A DNA stretch of 60,584 nucleotides from assembly GCA_022836615.1 (NCBI GenBank), contig MU405399.1, positions 1 to 60,584 of the forward strand. Direction: 5' to 3'. Positions 20,039 through 30,989 of the stretch are shown one piece after another. The notes under the pieces were generated by a model. That model was given only the letters and a program-made list of their open reading frames with translations. It did no database searches and was not told the origin of the DNA. How positions within the stretch are numbered: the stretch's first letter is position 1; each line of letters opens with the position of its first letter. The stretch is from Annulohypoxylon bovei var. microspora (taxonomy: Eukaryota; Ascomycota; Sordariomycetes; Xylariales; Hypoxylaceae). Position numbers and translations under genes: made by a program.

Positions 20039-22648
20039 TCACAGCGCGTAATTCTCCGTATGCAAGAAGATCTCTTCCAGCATCGGGTCTCCCCAAATCT
20101 CCGCCTGCAGCCGGGCCACCATATTCGACACACCAACCCGCATGCTTGGAGGGCCACACACGAAGACAGCCGTTCGCCTCCCTAGTATACCCCTCCCATC
20201 CACGCCTCCCGTTGTCCACTCCCGGAGCATGTACCCGAGGTCCGGGCGCCCGTACTCGACGCTCCATCCACCGTCGATCTGGTGCGGGACCGGGAACGCG
20301 AAGCGCATCAGGCTCTTCTGGAACTCGGTCGGCGTCTCGGGGAACCCAAAGTCGAAGCCGGAGGGCGGTCCGAACGTCGACGTGGGCCGCGGTTGCGGGG
20401 GCAGGTTTGTCGTGCGCAGATGTGCGAACTCTGGGGGTCGGAGCACTGGCTCCGAGGGTTCGCCGGGGGCTTCGTCGTCGCTAGAGGTAGGCGGGATCCG
20501 CCGAGGGGACGGTGGCGCGTAATTGAAGTGTGGTTGATGTTCGGGACGTGTCTGCAGTGGCGGGAAGTGGAATTCGCGCTTGGGCTTGTCGTCGGGGAAG
20601 CTATCTACCGGAGCAGGCGCTACATGCTCCTGACCTTCGGTATCGCTATGATCTCTACCTTCTAACCTCCGAAGAGATTCCTCCTGAGGCGACAGGCGAT
20701 TCGAAGGTGGTGGGCCTTGTGGTGGGATATGATGAGGTTGGAGATATTTCTGTTGTGGAAGGGCAGTGATTCTATCTTCGTCCTCTGCCCGTAATTCGCG
20801 CTCGTAGTCCTGGTTACCCTGCGCTTCGTCCCGGATCAACTGGGAATTGCGCTTCGAGGCGATTCCGGCTACAAAGCCATCTAATCTATCGTGAAACATA
20901 TTGCTAAGAGGCCGGGGTCCCCGCTCGCGATGAGCTGGGACGTGAGACTGCCTCTTGGCGGCAGTAACGAAGAATTTGCAAGTTACGCTCTCTGGAGGCG
21001 CGGAGTCCCGGCAGATACGCAATTCTTCTCGGAACCAATCCATCGCCTCAAGTCGTTTAAGGGCCCAGACAACTACTACTTTCTTAGTAATAGCTTTGCC
21101 GTCGCGCATGCGTTTGATCAGGTTCAATAACTGGGACATTAACGCAGTTACACCACTTCCACCTGCGATTAGAATGCAAGTGTCAAACGCAGCTAGTTCC
21201 CGGCGCATACCGCCGTAAGGTCCATCGAGATACGCCCGATATGTGTGAAAGGGCCCCTTTTCAATAGCGGTGTCTAGGACTCGTCGAGTAAACCCGCCAT
21301 ACGGTTTGAATACAAGAGTACAGTCTCTATATTGCTCGCCATATTCTGATGGAAAATCTTCGCTACAGAGCGATGAAATGGTGAACGGGTGATTGTCGAA
21401 GAATGAGATACCAGGCATTCGTAGGTAAACATACTGCCCGGGACTCCATTTCATCTGCGTGGGAATCGTGATCTTGATGGCGTTCTCGGTCATGAGAGTA
21501 ATAGCTGCCTCGTCCCCAACCAAGAATGCCATCCGCCACGGCTTAACCCAGTTGAGTTTAAAAATGCGTAGGAAATAGCACAGCATCCAAATGGCTATTG
21601 TAGCATATAAGTAATCCCAAGAGCCCAGGTAGTTCTTCGTGTGCCAGAATAGACAACCGAGGTACACGAAGCCAACCGGCACGTGTAGCGTGACGAAGAG
21701 TTCGTAAGCTATCCTGCGAATGAAAGGGAGCGAAGCAACGCAGAGCCAGAGCAACGGCACTAAGCATGCGATACCAGTGCCGTATATAACACCACTCCCC
21801 TGGGGGAACAGCGTTTGAAAAATAGCCATACCACCGTCGTCCCACACAGGTTGGACGTAAAACGGAATAGTATGTATGAGGACCAGAAATAGGCAAAGAT
21901 AACCTGCCCATCGGTGAAACACATTGAGCCGCTCTGGCCCAATTCCCGTAATGAGTGTGAGCAGGTTGGCCTTCATGCTAGTTGCGATTATCCAAGGAGT
22001 CATCGCGACGGCAATCATACCCGCTCTGATAGCCACGGGAGGGGAGCCGTATTGGATGCTGTCCCAGTAAAGGGGTTGCTTGAGAAATACGTATAAGGAT
22101 ACGAACGCCAATGCGATGAAGCCGACGAATAAAACTGCAAGCGACGAAAAAGTGAACCGATGTTTCCGCCACACGATATCTGGTATCGGCCGGTAGAAGA
22201 CCCATCTGAAGAGAGCGATCGTGTCCAGAATGGGACCGACAGCAGAAAAGTCGGATTTCGGCTTGAAGTCCCTCTTTTCTCCTCCATTTTCCTCGGGGAA
22301 GAATTGCGTGCCGGTTTGGCCTGTGTGCATGCCCGTCGCCAGTGCATACTCGGGGTCGAGGTTATACAAGTCCCGGTAATGCTGTTCTACCTCTTGCTTG
22401 TATATGGCCTGTCGGATCTTATCTTGCCACCAATGCCATATTCGCACTAGCACCACCATTCCCATCAGGGCTACACTGAAATATGTCCATCCTAAACCAT
22501 ACTTTCCAGACGCGCTCCACGGGTCGACAGTGTTCGCTTCCACCAAGCCCGGCGGGCTCGTTGCCGTCAAAGGGATATATATTCTTTTCGCAAGCTCCGA
22601 AAGTGTCCTCGTTGCCCCCGTCACAACTGATATTGTTTCCCCAGCCAT
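20039..22648 (-). CDS. Fre-type metalloreductase (ferric reductase, b-type haem/FAD/NADPH)
   Basis: One exon of 869 aa from ATG 22648. Transmembrane segments lie at about 54-72, 165-190, 205-225, 247-265, 284-309, 317-336 and 345-365. Two haem-ligand His pairs are His245/His259 (FHRWAGY...LIHT) and His322/His336 (TLHVP...FWHT). The FAD-binding HPFTISS is at 420-426, the NADPH loop AGGSGVTALMSQ at 495-506, and the C-terminal NADPH motif CGPPSM at 831-836. This is the ferric reductase/NADPH oxidase superfamily; the fungal wording points to plasma-membrane Fe(III)/Cu(II) reduction before uptake. A hydrophilic Pro-rich insert of roughly 200 residues (about 570-790) splits the NADPH-binding lobe, which is longer than usual. 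No iron transporter or ferroxidase gene lies beside it. Confidence 0.93.
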   Translation of the reverse strand: MAGETISVVTGATRTLSELAKRIYIPLTATSPPGLVEANTVDPWSASGKYGLGWTYFSVALMGMVVLVRIWHWWQDKIRQAIYKQEVEQHYRDLYNLDPEYALATGMHTGQTGTQFFPEENGGEKRDFKPKSDFSAVGPILDTIALFRWVFYRPIPDIVWRKHRFTFSSLAVLFVGFIALAFVSLYVFLKQPLYWDSIQYGSPPVAIRAGMIAVAMTPWIIATSMKANLLTLITGIGPERLNVFHRWAGYLCLFLVLIHTIPFYVQPVWDDGGMAIFQTLFPQGSGVIYGTGIACLVPLLWLCVASLPFIRRIAYELFVTLHVPVGFVYLGCLFWHTKNYLGSWDYLYATIAIWMLCYFLRIFKLNWVKPWRMAFLVGDEAAITLMTENAIKITIPTQMKWSPGQYVYLRMPGISFFDNHPFTISSLCSEDFPSEYGEQYRDCTLVFKPYGGFTRRVLDTAIEKGPFHTYRAYLDGPYGGMRRELAAFDTCILIAGGSGVTALMSQLLNLIKRMRDGKAITKKVVVVWALKRLEAMDWFREELRICRDSAPPESVTCKFFVTAAKRQSHVPAHRERGPRPLSNMFHDRLDGFVAGIASKRNSQLIRDEAQGNQDYERELRAEDEDRITALPQQKYLQPHHIPPQGPPPSNRLSPQEESLRRLEGRDHSDTEGQEHVAPAPVDSFPDDKPKREFHFPPLQTRPEHQPHFNYAPPSPRRIPPTSSDDEAPGEPSEPVLRPPEFAHLRTTNLPPQPRPTSTFGPPSGFDFGFPETPTEFQKSLMRFAFPVPHQIDGGWSVEYGRPDLGYMLREWTTGGVDGRGILGRRTAVFVCGPPSMRVGVSNMVARLQAEIWGDPMLEEIFLHTENYAL

Positions 22649-23196
22649 GGCTAGGTGAGGTTAGTAGAAGAGTATTATCGACGGATTCTCTGATGTCGAG
22701 CGCTTAACGTCTACTACGTCAGCTAGATTGAGATTTTAGGCGAGTGAGCGCGAGAGTGTACGAATTTACAAAATTCTCGTCGCTCTTAGCCCCGTCTGAG
22801 ATACCTTCACTTGCTACATGAATCAGAACCAGGTGTTAGATTCGTTTGCATGTCGTTTTGAGTTGAATATATATCATTAGAAATGATTAGAACGAATGAA
22901 TGCTCGTCGCGCGAAGAGGAATACCAGACTCCCCAATTCACGAGACCAGAGGACACAGAAAGGCAGTAAGAGCGGCCATTGAATTGGATCGCGAAGATCT
23001 GACGACGACAAACGAAAAGGGAGTAGAAGGATCCGGGCCGACGATGAGATGGGCACGCAATGATAGGTATATATCGGTGGCTTGCCAGGATCGCGGTGGC
23101 AGGGTGGGGAACTACCCTGCTACCCAGATAGTTCCCTTTTCGCCAGGTACAACATGCAGCGAGGTTTAGGGTTTCGGTATGTTTAATACGCGTTTG

Positions 23197-23246
23197 TATA
23201 ATACGGTATTATACATGTATAATATAGTATTTTAAAATAAAATACT
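23197..23246. repeat. AT palindrome pair, left cluster
   Basis: TATAATACGGTATTATA (23197-23213) is an inverted repeat around one base. The stretch 23226-23246 has 9-bp arms AGTATTTTA/TAAAATACT around AAA. A further inverted pair TGGACCC/GGGTCCA sits at 23273-23299. Confidence 0.8.
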
Positions 23247-23370
23247 GTGTTTTATTCGGGACGACGTTTCTTTGGACCCGCAAAAAGTGGCAGGGTCCAC
23301 TAAAATGCCGTTGATTTCTATGTAACTAGGTACCATTGTAAAGATTTTCCGAATGAGCCAATAAGATTTA

Positions 23371-23430
23371 ATATTGACCTGATAATTGACCCGATAATTG
23401 ACCCGATAATTGACCCGATAATTGATCCGG
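23371..23430. repeat. GATAATTGACCC tandem repeat
   Basis: About four and a half copies of a 12-bp unit GATAATTGACCC with small changes at both edges. Confidence 0.9.
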
Positions 23431-23479
23431 AAACCCATAGATCCTATTATACATACATAATATATACTCATAACCATCT

Positions 23480-23509
23480 AATCAATCAATCAATCAATCA
23501 ATCAATCAA
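23480..23509. repeat. (ATCA)7 microsatellite
   Basis: Seven tandem copies of the tetranucleotide ATCA. Confidence 0.9.
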
Positions 23510-23636
23510 CCACTGGTCCTACGTAAATTCAAATGGTTTCTCTTAAGGTAATGAAGAAATTAGATGCACATATCACTGGGTAGAGTGGGTCGGAAGGGGT
23601 TATTCCGGTCCCGGGATATTATACTATATAATACGA

Positions 23637-23652
23637 TAAAATACGTATTTTA
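23637..23652. repeat. Perfect AT palindrome, right cluster
   Basis: TAAAATACGTATTTTA is self-complementary over 16 bp. It sits among further TATAATAC/GTATTATA words between 23610 and 23700. Confidence 0.85.
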
Positions 23653-24402
23653 CAGGGGTTATGTATTATACGCGTGTTTTAATATAAAGTACGTATTTTT
23701 CGCAACCCTAGCGAGGTTGTCAAGTCTCGTCACACAACTACTACATTCGGCTTGCGATCTCCTTAGGGAAATACCCAATAGGAGTTTTGCGAGATTGGCC
23801 TCGTGGGAAGCAGGCGGGGCAAACTCGACATCATACCGGGGCCGTCAAGGTCGTTCAATCAGGAACGAGTAACGGGTTTGTTGTGGATTGGTGTGGATTG
23901 CAGTCGGTTGAGAAGATACAGGACGATACAAGACCCAGCGGCTGGCCGTACTTTGATATTGGCTGACCTGGAAAGAAGAGAGATTTGTTCCCCCGCAGAC
24001 TGCAGACTGCTGCATGGTTGCGCAGGTTGCACGGAATAAGCGTGGGCGCTAGAGTGTGCGAACAATGTCGAAGCTTGGCGGGCCGTTCTACATACAGTAG
24101 TGTAGTGTTGTATGCCACTATGCTATGGAAATACCCAGGTCGACTTATCGCCAGGGTCTTAGCCACGGGAAGATTGCCGTGCCGGTAAGCTGGCAAGGGT
24201 CCATTGTTCTGTGCTAAGTTGTGCATATGTATGTACCTACCTGTATGCAGTCATTCGCAGGATGCAGATCCACGAGAGCTTTACCTATCTAGACACCTAA
24301 CGGTGACGGTGATAGAGAATGACCGAACGGTATTAGAGCGGTCAGAGAGGCTGGATGATTCGACGAAAGGTCTCATGTTGAGAGCGCTTCGAGTTTAATT
24401 AT

Positions 24403-24446
24403 CGATCTTGAATCTTGAATCTTGACCATGACCATGACCACGACGA
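24403..24446. repeat. Compound microsatellite (CTTGAAT)/(GACCAT)
   Basis: About two and a half copies of CTTGAAT followed by GACCAT-type hexamers and CGACGA. Confidence 0.8.
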
Positions 24447-27273
24447 CTCCAACGCTCTAACGCTCCGATACTCCAACATCATACGCGTGTCCTGATTCTT
24501 ACCCCCAATTCTCCCCCAAAAAGAGCCAAAGAGACGTTACACCAAAGGGATCGTCTTGCGTGATAAGCTTCTGTCTAAATCCCCAAGCGATCCAATGTCG
24601 TAGTCACGAATAGCGTAATAATTCGGCGATTCGATTACTCTCCGAATGTCGACTTGGTCTAACCGATGAGCCACAGGTTGCGGTCGTTCACCATTTGCCC
24701 ATTTGACAATTGTTGGTTCCACGAGGATTTTCCCCTTGCGAAATAGCGTCCGATAGATCGGGTTTAGCTATCATCGCTGTTTGACGAAAGTCACCTATGA
24801 AGACACACCATTATGCAGAGGATTGGCGCCCGAACAATCGTGGTGAATCCGTTTTTAATACGAAATAATAAATGAGATGGATGAATTCCCAAGTCTTAAA
24901 AAGTCTATTTGACCTTAATATTTAAAAATGTGAGCAATTATGTAATGATCCGAACAACACTGCAAGAGCTGCAAGTCCCGTCCTTTCCAGGTTACGCCTT
25001 TGCACAGACGCGATTGCCTTTACATAAGCTCCCGTTTAAAGCGGCGCCACAGGTACGTACTACCATATCTCGAACTTGACAAAGGCAGCAATTCTTTTTC
25101 CTAGTGCTCTTGAATGCGGTACGAGCAGGGAAATTCGATCACCTCGGGGGATGACGAGGCACCCGGATTGGAGAGAAAATCAGAGGTGCCAGGCGCTTAA
25201 CGGCGCGTCGCCATTCGTCTGAGTCGGTGTCGGGATCCACCGCCGTGCCAATTGGCTTGAATAGCATAAAACACTATGGTACTTGCGTCTCTCTACGTAG
25301 TAAGTACATACTGGGAAGGGAGATTTGGGGAACCGAACGAACGACGCATTCGGCGCCGACGGATAATGGGGGTGACGAATTTTTCCTTTTTATTCCCTAA
25401 GGTTGTGATAGTGTGACGGGACAGCGGTTGCAGGACACGCAGCGCCGTTCCAGACTCCCGGAAACTCGAGGCGGCAAGGTCGGGTGATGCCCGCCCGCCC
25501 ATACATACCTACATACGATGGCCCCTAGGAAAGGAGGTATGGCGTATTGGGGGCCGTCGAATGTTTGGCTGTTACTCCCGACGATCGTCGCGGGAGATTG
25601 ATGACCTCAGATTTAATATCGGGCTGCGAAGAAGGGCCAACGGGGAGGCGAGTTTTTTATTAAGCTGAAAGGAAGGCTTTTCGCCCCGTCGTGAGAGTTC
25701 CTATACCGGTGGGCTAGCGATCATTAATCGAGAGTACCTACATAGTAGTAGCACCCGCTCAACCCGATTCGCACGATGCAACTCTGCTTTAGGCGTCTAT
25801 GTCGGATGTAATAAGGCATATGGAATCGGGTTGATTTGTTACGATATGATTATCTAACTATGTACATACAGGTAGGTACCTAGATACAACTCCTCGATTT
25901 CTCAGTTCGTTATTTTCATTCTATCTTCAACTTTACGTTCATCAACTTCAAGTATTTAAGAAGCTATAATCCTTTTATATCCATACGTTCGATAGGTACC
26001 TAGCTGCAGGCTCGAATAGTGATCATGTTGTTCTCTTTTTGAGGTAGCATGACTAGCTCTCTAGGTTTAGCCAGTCCGCGAACACTTCAAGAGGTGATAT
26101 TCCCGAATAGCATCCAGTGTGTCGACTTGAAAGGCGGATTGAACTTGCCGTGGTTATCGTTGCCAGACTCGATGAGGCCGACTACCCATAGAAGTTCGCT
26201 GTCTAAAGTTCGCCAACATTTTTATATCCCATAAGATGCTTCATCATTTATAAGCTCATTTGACCTTACTCCGTTTAACGACGTTTTATAGCTTTTAGTT
26301 TTGAATGTCGCAAGGCCTAATTCTCTCTAGTGTTCCGAGTGTATGCTCCCAGTTCCAATTTCCCTGATCTGCGTGTCAAATTTCGACGACATCGGAGATG
26401 TCTCGTCGGGCTTCTTTTTAATACTTAGATGAAGGAGGCTGCTGGCAGAGGTATAGGCACCTCATTAACGAAATAGAGTCTCCTTCTGTTGGGCCTGTCG
26501 TCGTTCCATTCGAGCGACTAAGCCGAAGATTCAGAAATCCTACCCGTGCAAGATCTTAAGCGTTTGAGCCGAGGGCGTTGCTGAAATCAACCGCTCAAGG
26601 CAACGCGATTGATAGGTGGTCCTTGACGGGGGCACAAATACATTTTGCCCGTCATGACTTTCTTATCTGTACCTAGATGAGAACAGATGCGATGTGCTGT
26701 AGCTATGTTAACGTTGTGTTTCTCGTCAAGTTCCTCTGCTTCTTGCTAGCCCCCCAGGTTAATTCTAGGAGTTTCTCTTAGGCGTAGAGCTCATCTCGAC
26801 CTCTCATTCAATGTTTGGCCTCCACTCGGGAATGATCTCCACAAAACCATCGCCCCTAGCTCTGACGTCGAAATTAGCCATGGATGCCTCCTTCTAGCGA
26901 GCTAATTTCTGCTCTCGTGTTTTTTTCGAGAGTCTGCGGTGCCATATTCGGGGATAATTCAGTGAACGCATCGTCGTCATGAGTTTAGAGTTAAACATGA
27001 AGAAAACATAATGCGTCGACGTTATGAAGGTTGAAGCAATATCGAACATGCGGCACGACCTCGGACCGTGTCTGGTGACTCACACTTACCTTTCCGGGCT
27101 TTGTAAAATAAGGGATGCCCGGATAACCAACAACATGTTTTAACTTCTGCCTTTTCTCGCCGCTTATATCTTTAAAGCGTTGGCTTGTTTATTTATCCCC
27201 CTCCCCCTCATTAATGTTGGTGCCTCCGCAACGCATATCCACGAACCGCGAGAAGCATGATTGTGAGAGCACC

Positions 27274-28498
27274 ATGGCTAATACAGATGATTATATTGAG
27301 CCAAACAAATCCTCAAATTCCTCTCCTAGCCAAGACCCATCACCAGAACTCAATTACGGATGCTCATCATGGATACTAAGCAGCCAATGCGCCTCGGATC
27401 TGTATGAAGCAGGAGTTAAGCTCTGGAGAAAGGAAGACTTGGTAGACATTGAGGCACAACTGGCACGGTCCTTCGAGACGGAATATTTCACAGCGCGGCG
27501 TATTGATGGCGTCGTAGCCCGCATAAAGAACCCAATGTATAGGATTCAAAATCCCATTTGGTAAGGCCTTTCGTCCACCTCTAATATTTACACGCGGCTA
27601 GTCTGACTTGCCTTTTAGGGCCCCACGTCTCAAAACTCAAAGATATTGGCGGCTTGTAAGAATCAAACCAGATGGCCCTCCAGAGACATATCTCTGCCCT
27701 TATCTACTAGAATAGAAAAACCAGACTGTCCCGAGGTATGAAGGGGTGATAGAGTATAGCAAATCGCTTTTCGAGACAAGGCGACAATTGTGGAACAACA
27801 GCATCACTTGCGAGTTGTTCAGAGCACAGCTCCAACGGCTACTGAATACCGGTAAGAGAAGGATAACAAAGGTTGTATGTTTTGGTCTTGGTGATATGGT
27901 CACCAAAACTGCTGAGTGGGAAATGAACCATAGGCGCGAAACGGAACAACAGGCCTCGGAAACAAGCGACGTCGAAGGAAGTTTGATGCAGCATGCTATG
28001 GCTTTGACAATGGCAGAGGCGATTCGTCACCACACGGGAGTCTCCGTCGAACTTAAAGCTCAGGACCCGGGTTATCGCGAGCAGACAAACGAGATTCTAA
28101 GCGAAAATGGCTTCAAAATTGTAGACAAGTGTGGGGCAGGCGGCTTCGCAGAAATCGATGAGGATACCCTTGTATTCGCTGCCTTCGTGTCGACCGCCAT
28201 TAGTGAAGTTCTTGCCGATATTGCGCGTCCAGCATTGGTTATTACGACCGGTGGCGAAAAGACGTTCTGTGATCATATGTAAGTCGATGTATTACATTCT
28301 ATCATAAGGTGAAAGGGGGACTGAAAATCAGTTTTAAGCAAGGTGTTTTCCGACGCAGAGTCTCCCCGTACGAGGCAGATGTGGTGCGAGTATAGCGTCT
28401 CGCATTTTGCTGTGCCGTCGCCCGAGCTGGAGCTTTTTAAGCCTTTGACCCAAATGAGTATACGCACTAGAATGCCAGGGGTTGAAGGAGCGAGATGA
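27274..28498 (+). CDS. SRR1-like domain protein; intact only if a 60-nt intron is removed
   Basis: Exons 27274-27560, 27619-27655, 27716-28278 and 28339-28498 give 348 aa. The ATG at 27274 has an ideal CACCATGG context; an in-frame ATG at 27214 is possible. Clear SRR1 features are VVCFGLGDM, QHAMALTMAEAI, VELKAQDPGYREQTNEIL, GGFAEIDEDTLVFAAF, then FCDHIK and MWCEYS, ending PSPELELFKPLTQMSIRTRMPGVEGAR. SRR1 proteins bear on circadian and stress regulation in plants; fungal copies are uncharacterised. The second intron (27656-27715, GTAAGA to AATAG) is a multiple of three, and without it the frame stays open except for one TAG at its last codon. The alternative is therefore a nonsense mutation in a continuous exon. 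The third intron ends at TTTTAAG. Confidence 0.78.
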
Positions 28499-29428
28499 AG
28501 AGCAAGGAGCCACCTGGCTAGTCTGGCAGTCGAAGGCCATACACAAATCTACTTTTCCTCTTTTTCTTCATCCTTTCTTTCTCTAGACCTACTATGCACC
28601 TATAGACCTGCTGCGCCACCCTAGTAAGTTAATATGGATGTTAGCAGACTATAGACAATAATGAGTACTTGGGTAGCTAGGAGAAAATTACCATTATCTT
28701 CTTGACCACATCATGGCAGCGCCAGACCCTCATAGCAGCATCGTTATCGGACTCGTTGTCGGACTCGGTGGGGCCGGGGGCAGAGCGCTGATGCAGGCTA
28801 TTGACTAAGGGAAGCTTGTCGATTATTATGCATGCAATGAGATTCTTCTTCATTGCCTTCTTCTCTAGCTTCTCTCGCTGTCAAAATTCGAGTTTCGGAG
28901 CCTTCGCATTCACAATTATTGTGATGGTTCTACCTTTGCTGGTGTAGGTTAGATGTTGACGAAATCTCCGTCTTGGGTTGTGCTTTACTGTGCCCACAGT
29001 GCTTCAGAATCTTCTCTAAACTGAAGGTGTTCATGAATATAGCCCTGTAAGAAAGTAGAAGTTAGGACAGCTCAAGCATCTAGTGAAGACCCTTATTGAA
29101 TTATAGAGCCCCTTAAATCCAGTGATGTTGTTCCATTTGTTATAGCGCGCGAATAAGAAGCGGTATATGCGTAGCCTAATGCCCAAGACTGCACAAGGCA
29201 GACATTAGGGGATCGATGTATGCTTGGAGAATGAATTTCTTCGCGTTTCGCCAATCTCTGTTGGTAACCTTCACTGGCGCGATTATCGCTTGACTTGGCA
29301 CTGGAGTGTTCCTCCTGTACATTCGATGGTAATTAATTAGTCGTCGCACCCCTCAATAGGAGGATATTCCTCCTAGTCGTAGACGATGATGTAAGTTCCG
29401 TGATAGATAGCTTCCTCAATAGTCGACT
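28499..29428. other. Intergenic stretch
   Basis: 3' flank of the SRR1-like gene. A 31-codon frame at 28713 is too short to support. Nothing else is seen. Confidence 0.45.
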
Positions 29429-29794
29429 ATGAACTCGAATGAAGTGTTATGGATGTACGTATTTCCAGGTGGCTTTAGAATGTGGGATAGGAGTTACTCC
29501 GTAGCTTCCCGATCGAGACGCTTAGATGATGGGAGTGCCGAGATTGTGGGTTGCGGTGTTTTAGGCAGCAGTGGAATAGAAGTCCTTGCCATCGAATTTG
29601 ATTCTTTGAAACTTGATAGGTATTTAAATTCTCGATCTTACGATGAATTCTGTTGGCGCTATGCTAGACGAATTCCACAGCCCAAAGAATGGAAGGGCTC
29701 CATCTTATATCTAGTTCCATGTGAAATTAGTAAGGAGACTTTAGTCAAGTATGGAGATAACTCCAAGATGTCACTTGATTATGGACTTTTGTGA
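29429..29794 (+). CDS. Orphan ORF, 121 aa
   Basis: A single ATG-to-TGA frame starting MNSNEVLWMYVFPGGFRMWD. The composition looks like that of a globular protein (many aromatics, evenly mixed charges), with no repeats, signal peptide or membrane segment. I recognise no family. It lies between the SRR1-like gene and the MITE, with no obvious partner. It may be a lineage-specific gene or a fragment of one; chance occurrence cannot be excluded. Confidence 0.3.
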   Translation: MNSNEVLWMYVFPGGFRMWDRSYSVASRSRRLDDGSAEIVGCGVLGSSGIEVLAIEFDSLKLDRYLNSRSYDEFCWRYARRIPQPKEWKGSILYLVPCEISKETLVKYGDNSKMSLDYGLL

Positions 29795-30622
29795 GATGTC
29801 CCGAGAGAATGAACAGCTTCGAAAAGTCGAAAGTGAATAGCCACTTTCACATGTGGCAATGGTCTCATTTGCTAATAGGACATGTATAGTGGTACCCTGT
29901 GTACAAATAGCCTGGTAAGTGACAAGTGGTTCAGGGACAGCAATTGTCGTAGTTTAACTTGCTGGAATATAGACCCGTTGATTAGTTCTTGCCTCAAAAG
30001 TGTGTCAAAATATCCTGATTCGTACCTAATCAAGTGCGAAATATATGGATATTGATACATATTAGATGAGAACTTAACATGCCACTTGACTCTCCGTGAG
30101 GTTTTGGTATGAAAGGTAGTGGATGTAGGATGAAAGTACAGTTGGTTGAGAGTACATGTTATTAAGGTTAGAAGTAATTGAGAATGGGAGTGATGGAAGT
30201 TGGAAGTGAGTTGAAAATGAAAGTGGGTCGAAGGTAGAACTGGTTGAAGGAAGGGGTAGACAGACGTGGATTGAAGTCTGAAGATGGGTGTAAGAGGACT
30301 ACATCGATATAAAAGAACGACGACAATATAAGAGAACGATGACGAGACAAGAGAATGAAAACTCACATATCTACTACCATCACAAAGGTACATTATGTCA
30401 TATCCATATATTATGCATGGTTTCTGGTCGATTCATCCTTTCTAACGCTATTCTACCTAGACGTGAGTTAGCAATGTAGTGGGTGTAGAATTAGGTCGAT
30501 GGTGGTATGACGGTGTAAGGTGAATGTGTGAGAGGGTGATGGTGTAGGAAGGTAGTTTCGTTGGTATTTTATAGCTTGACCAAAGAATTCAGGGGCAATC
30601 GCAGAGTAACCCCTATTTGTGA
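29795..30622. other. Intergenic, purine-rich strand
   Basis: From about 30110 to 30360 the plus strand is a run of G/A-rich words (variants of GTTGAAGG, GTGGAAGT). Long open frames on the opposite strand are caused by this composition. No gene is seen. Confidence 0.5.
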
Positions 30623-30989
30623 CAGCGGATGGATCAAACCAGGCTGAAAACTGGCCTGATTGAGCCTGACCGGCTTAAGGCCAGACGAATTAAAGATTTT
30701 CGAAAAATAAGCCAGGCCAAATAAATTTAAACTTTACGTATTATTATAAGGTAATAAATTTGAAAAAAGCGATAGTAAGGTTGGAAATAACTTCAATAAT
30801 AAGTAAAATCTTAATCTCTAAAATTTTGGCCCCCAATATGAGGGATTACTATTCCCCGGGTCCACTTTTAATGGCTATCTGATCAGTCTGATTGGCTGAT
30901 ATCATTAGTTTAGTTATAATACCGTGAACTAACCAATCAGATCAGTTGTTTGCTTTCAGCCTGCCTGAATTGAATTGATCCATCCGCTG
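30623..30989. mobile_element. hAT-type MITE, 367 bp, non-autonomous
   Basis: The ends are perfect 15-bp inverted repeats: CAGCGGATGGATCAA at 30623-30637 and TTGATCCATCCGCTG at 30975-30989. Weaker complementarity continues inward (CAGGCTGAAA on both ends when folded). The flanks are ATTTGTGA (30615-30622) and ATTTGTGT (30990-30997), an 8-bp target duplication with one mismatch. An 8-bp duplication and a CAG-type terminus are the marks of hAT transposons. The interior is AT-rich and non-coding, so mobility would have needed a transposase from elsewhere. No second copy is present in the window. Confidence 0.85.

Larger units (their letters stand above)
22649..27273. other. Gene-free 4.6-kb stretch
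   Basis: No supported gene. It holds the metalloreductase promoter, a cluster of AT palindromes and tandem repeats at 23160-23710, a microsatellite at 24403-24446, TAGGTACC motifs at 25869 and 25995, and the upstream region of the SRR1-like gene. Open frames here are short and show no family signature. Confidence 0.5.

Noticed and set aside
24829..24843. TGGCGCCCGAACA, resembling a retroelement primer-binding site
   Set aside because: No long terminal repeat ends just upstream, and no gag or reverse transcriptase trace follows; a 13-base match alone is not enough.
28713..28808. 31-codon frame starting MAAPDPHSSIVIGLVVG
   Set aside because: A Gly/Val hydrophobic stretch with a good start context, but too short and without continuation.
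29872..30393. 173-codon minus-strand frame
   Set aside because: Driven by purine-strand bias; the protein is low-complexity Ser/Leu/Phe/His without a domain.
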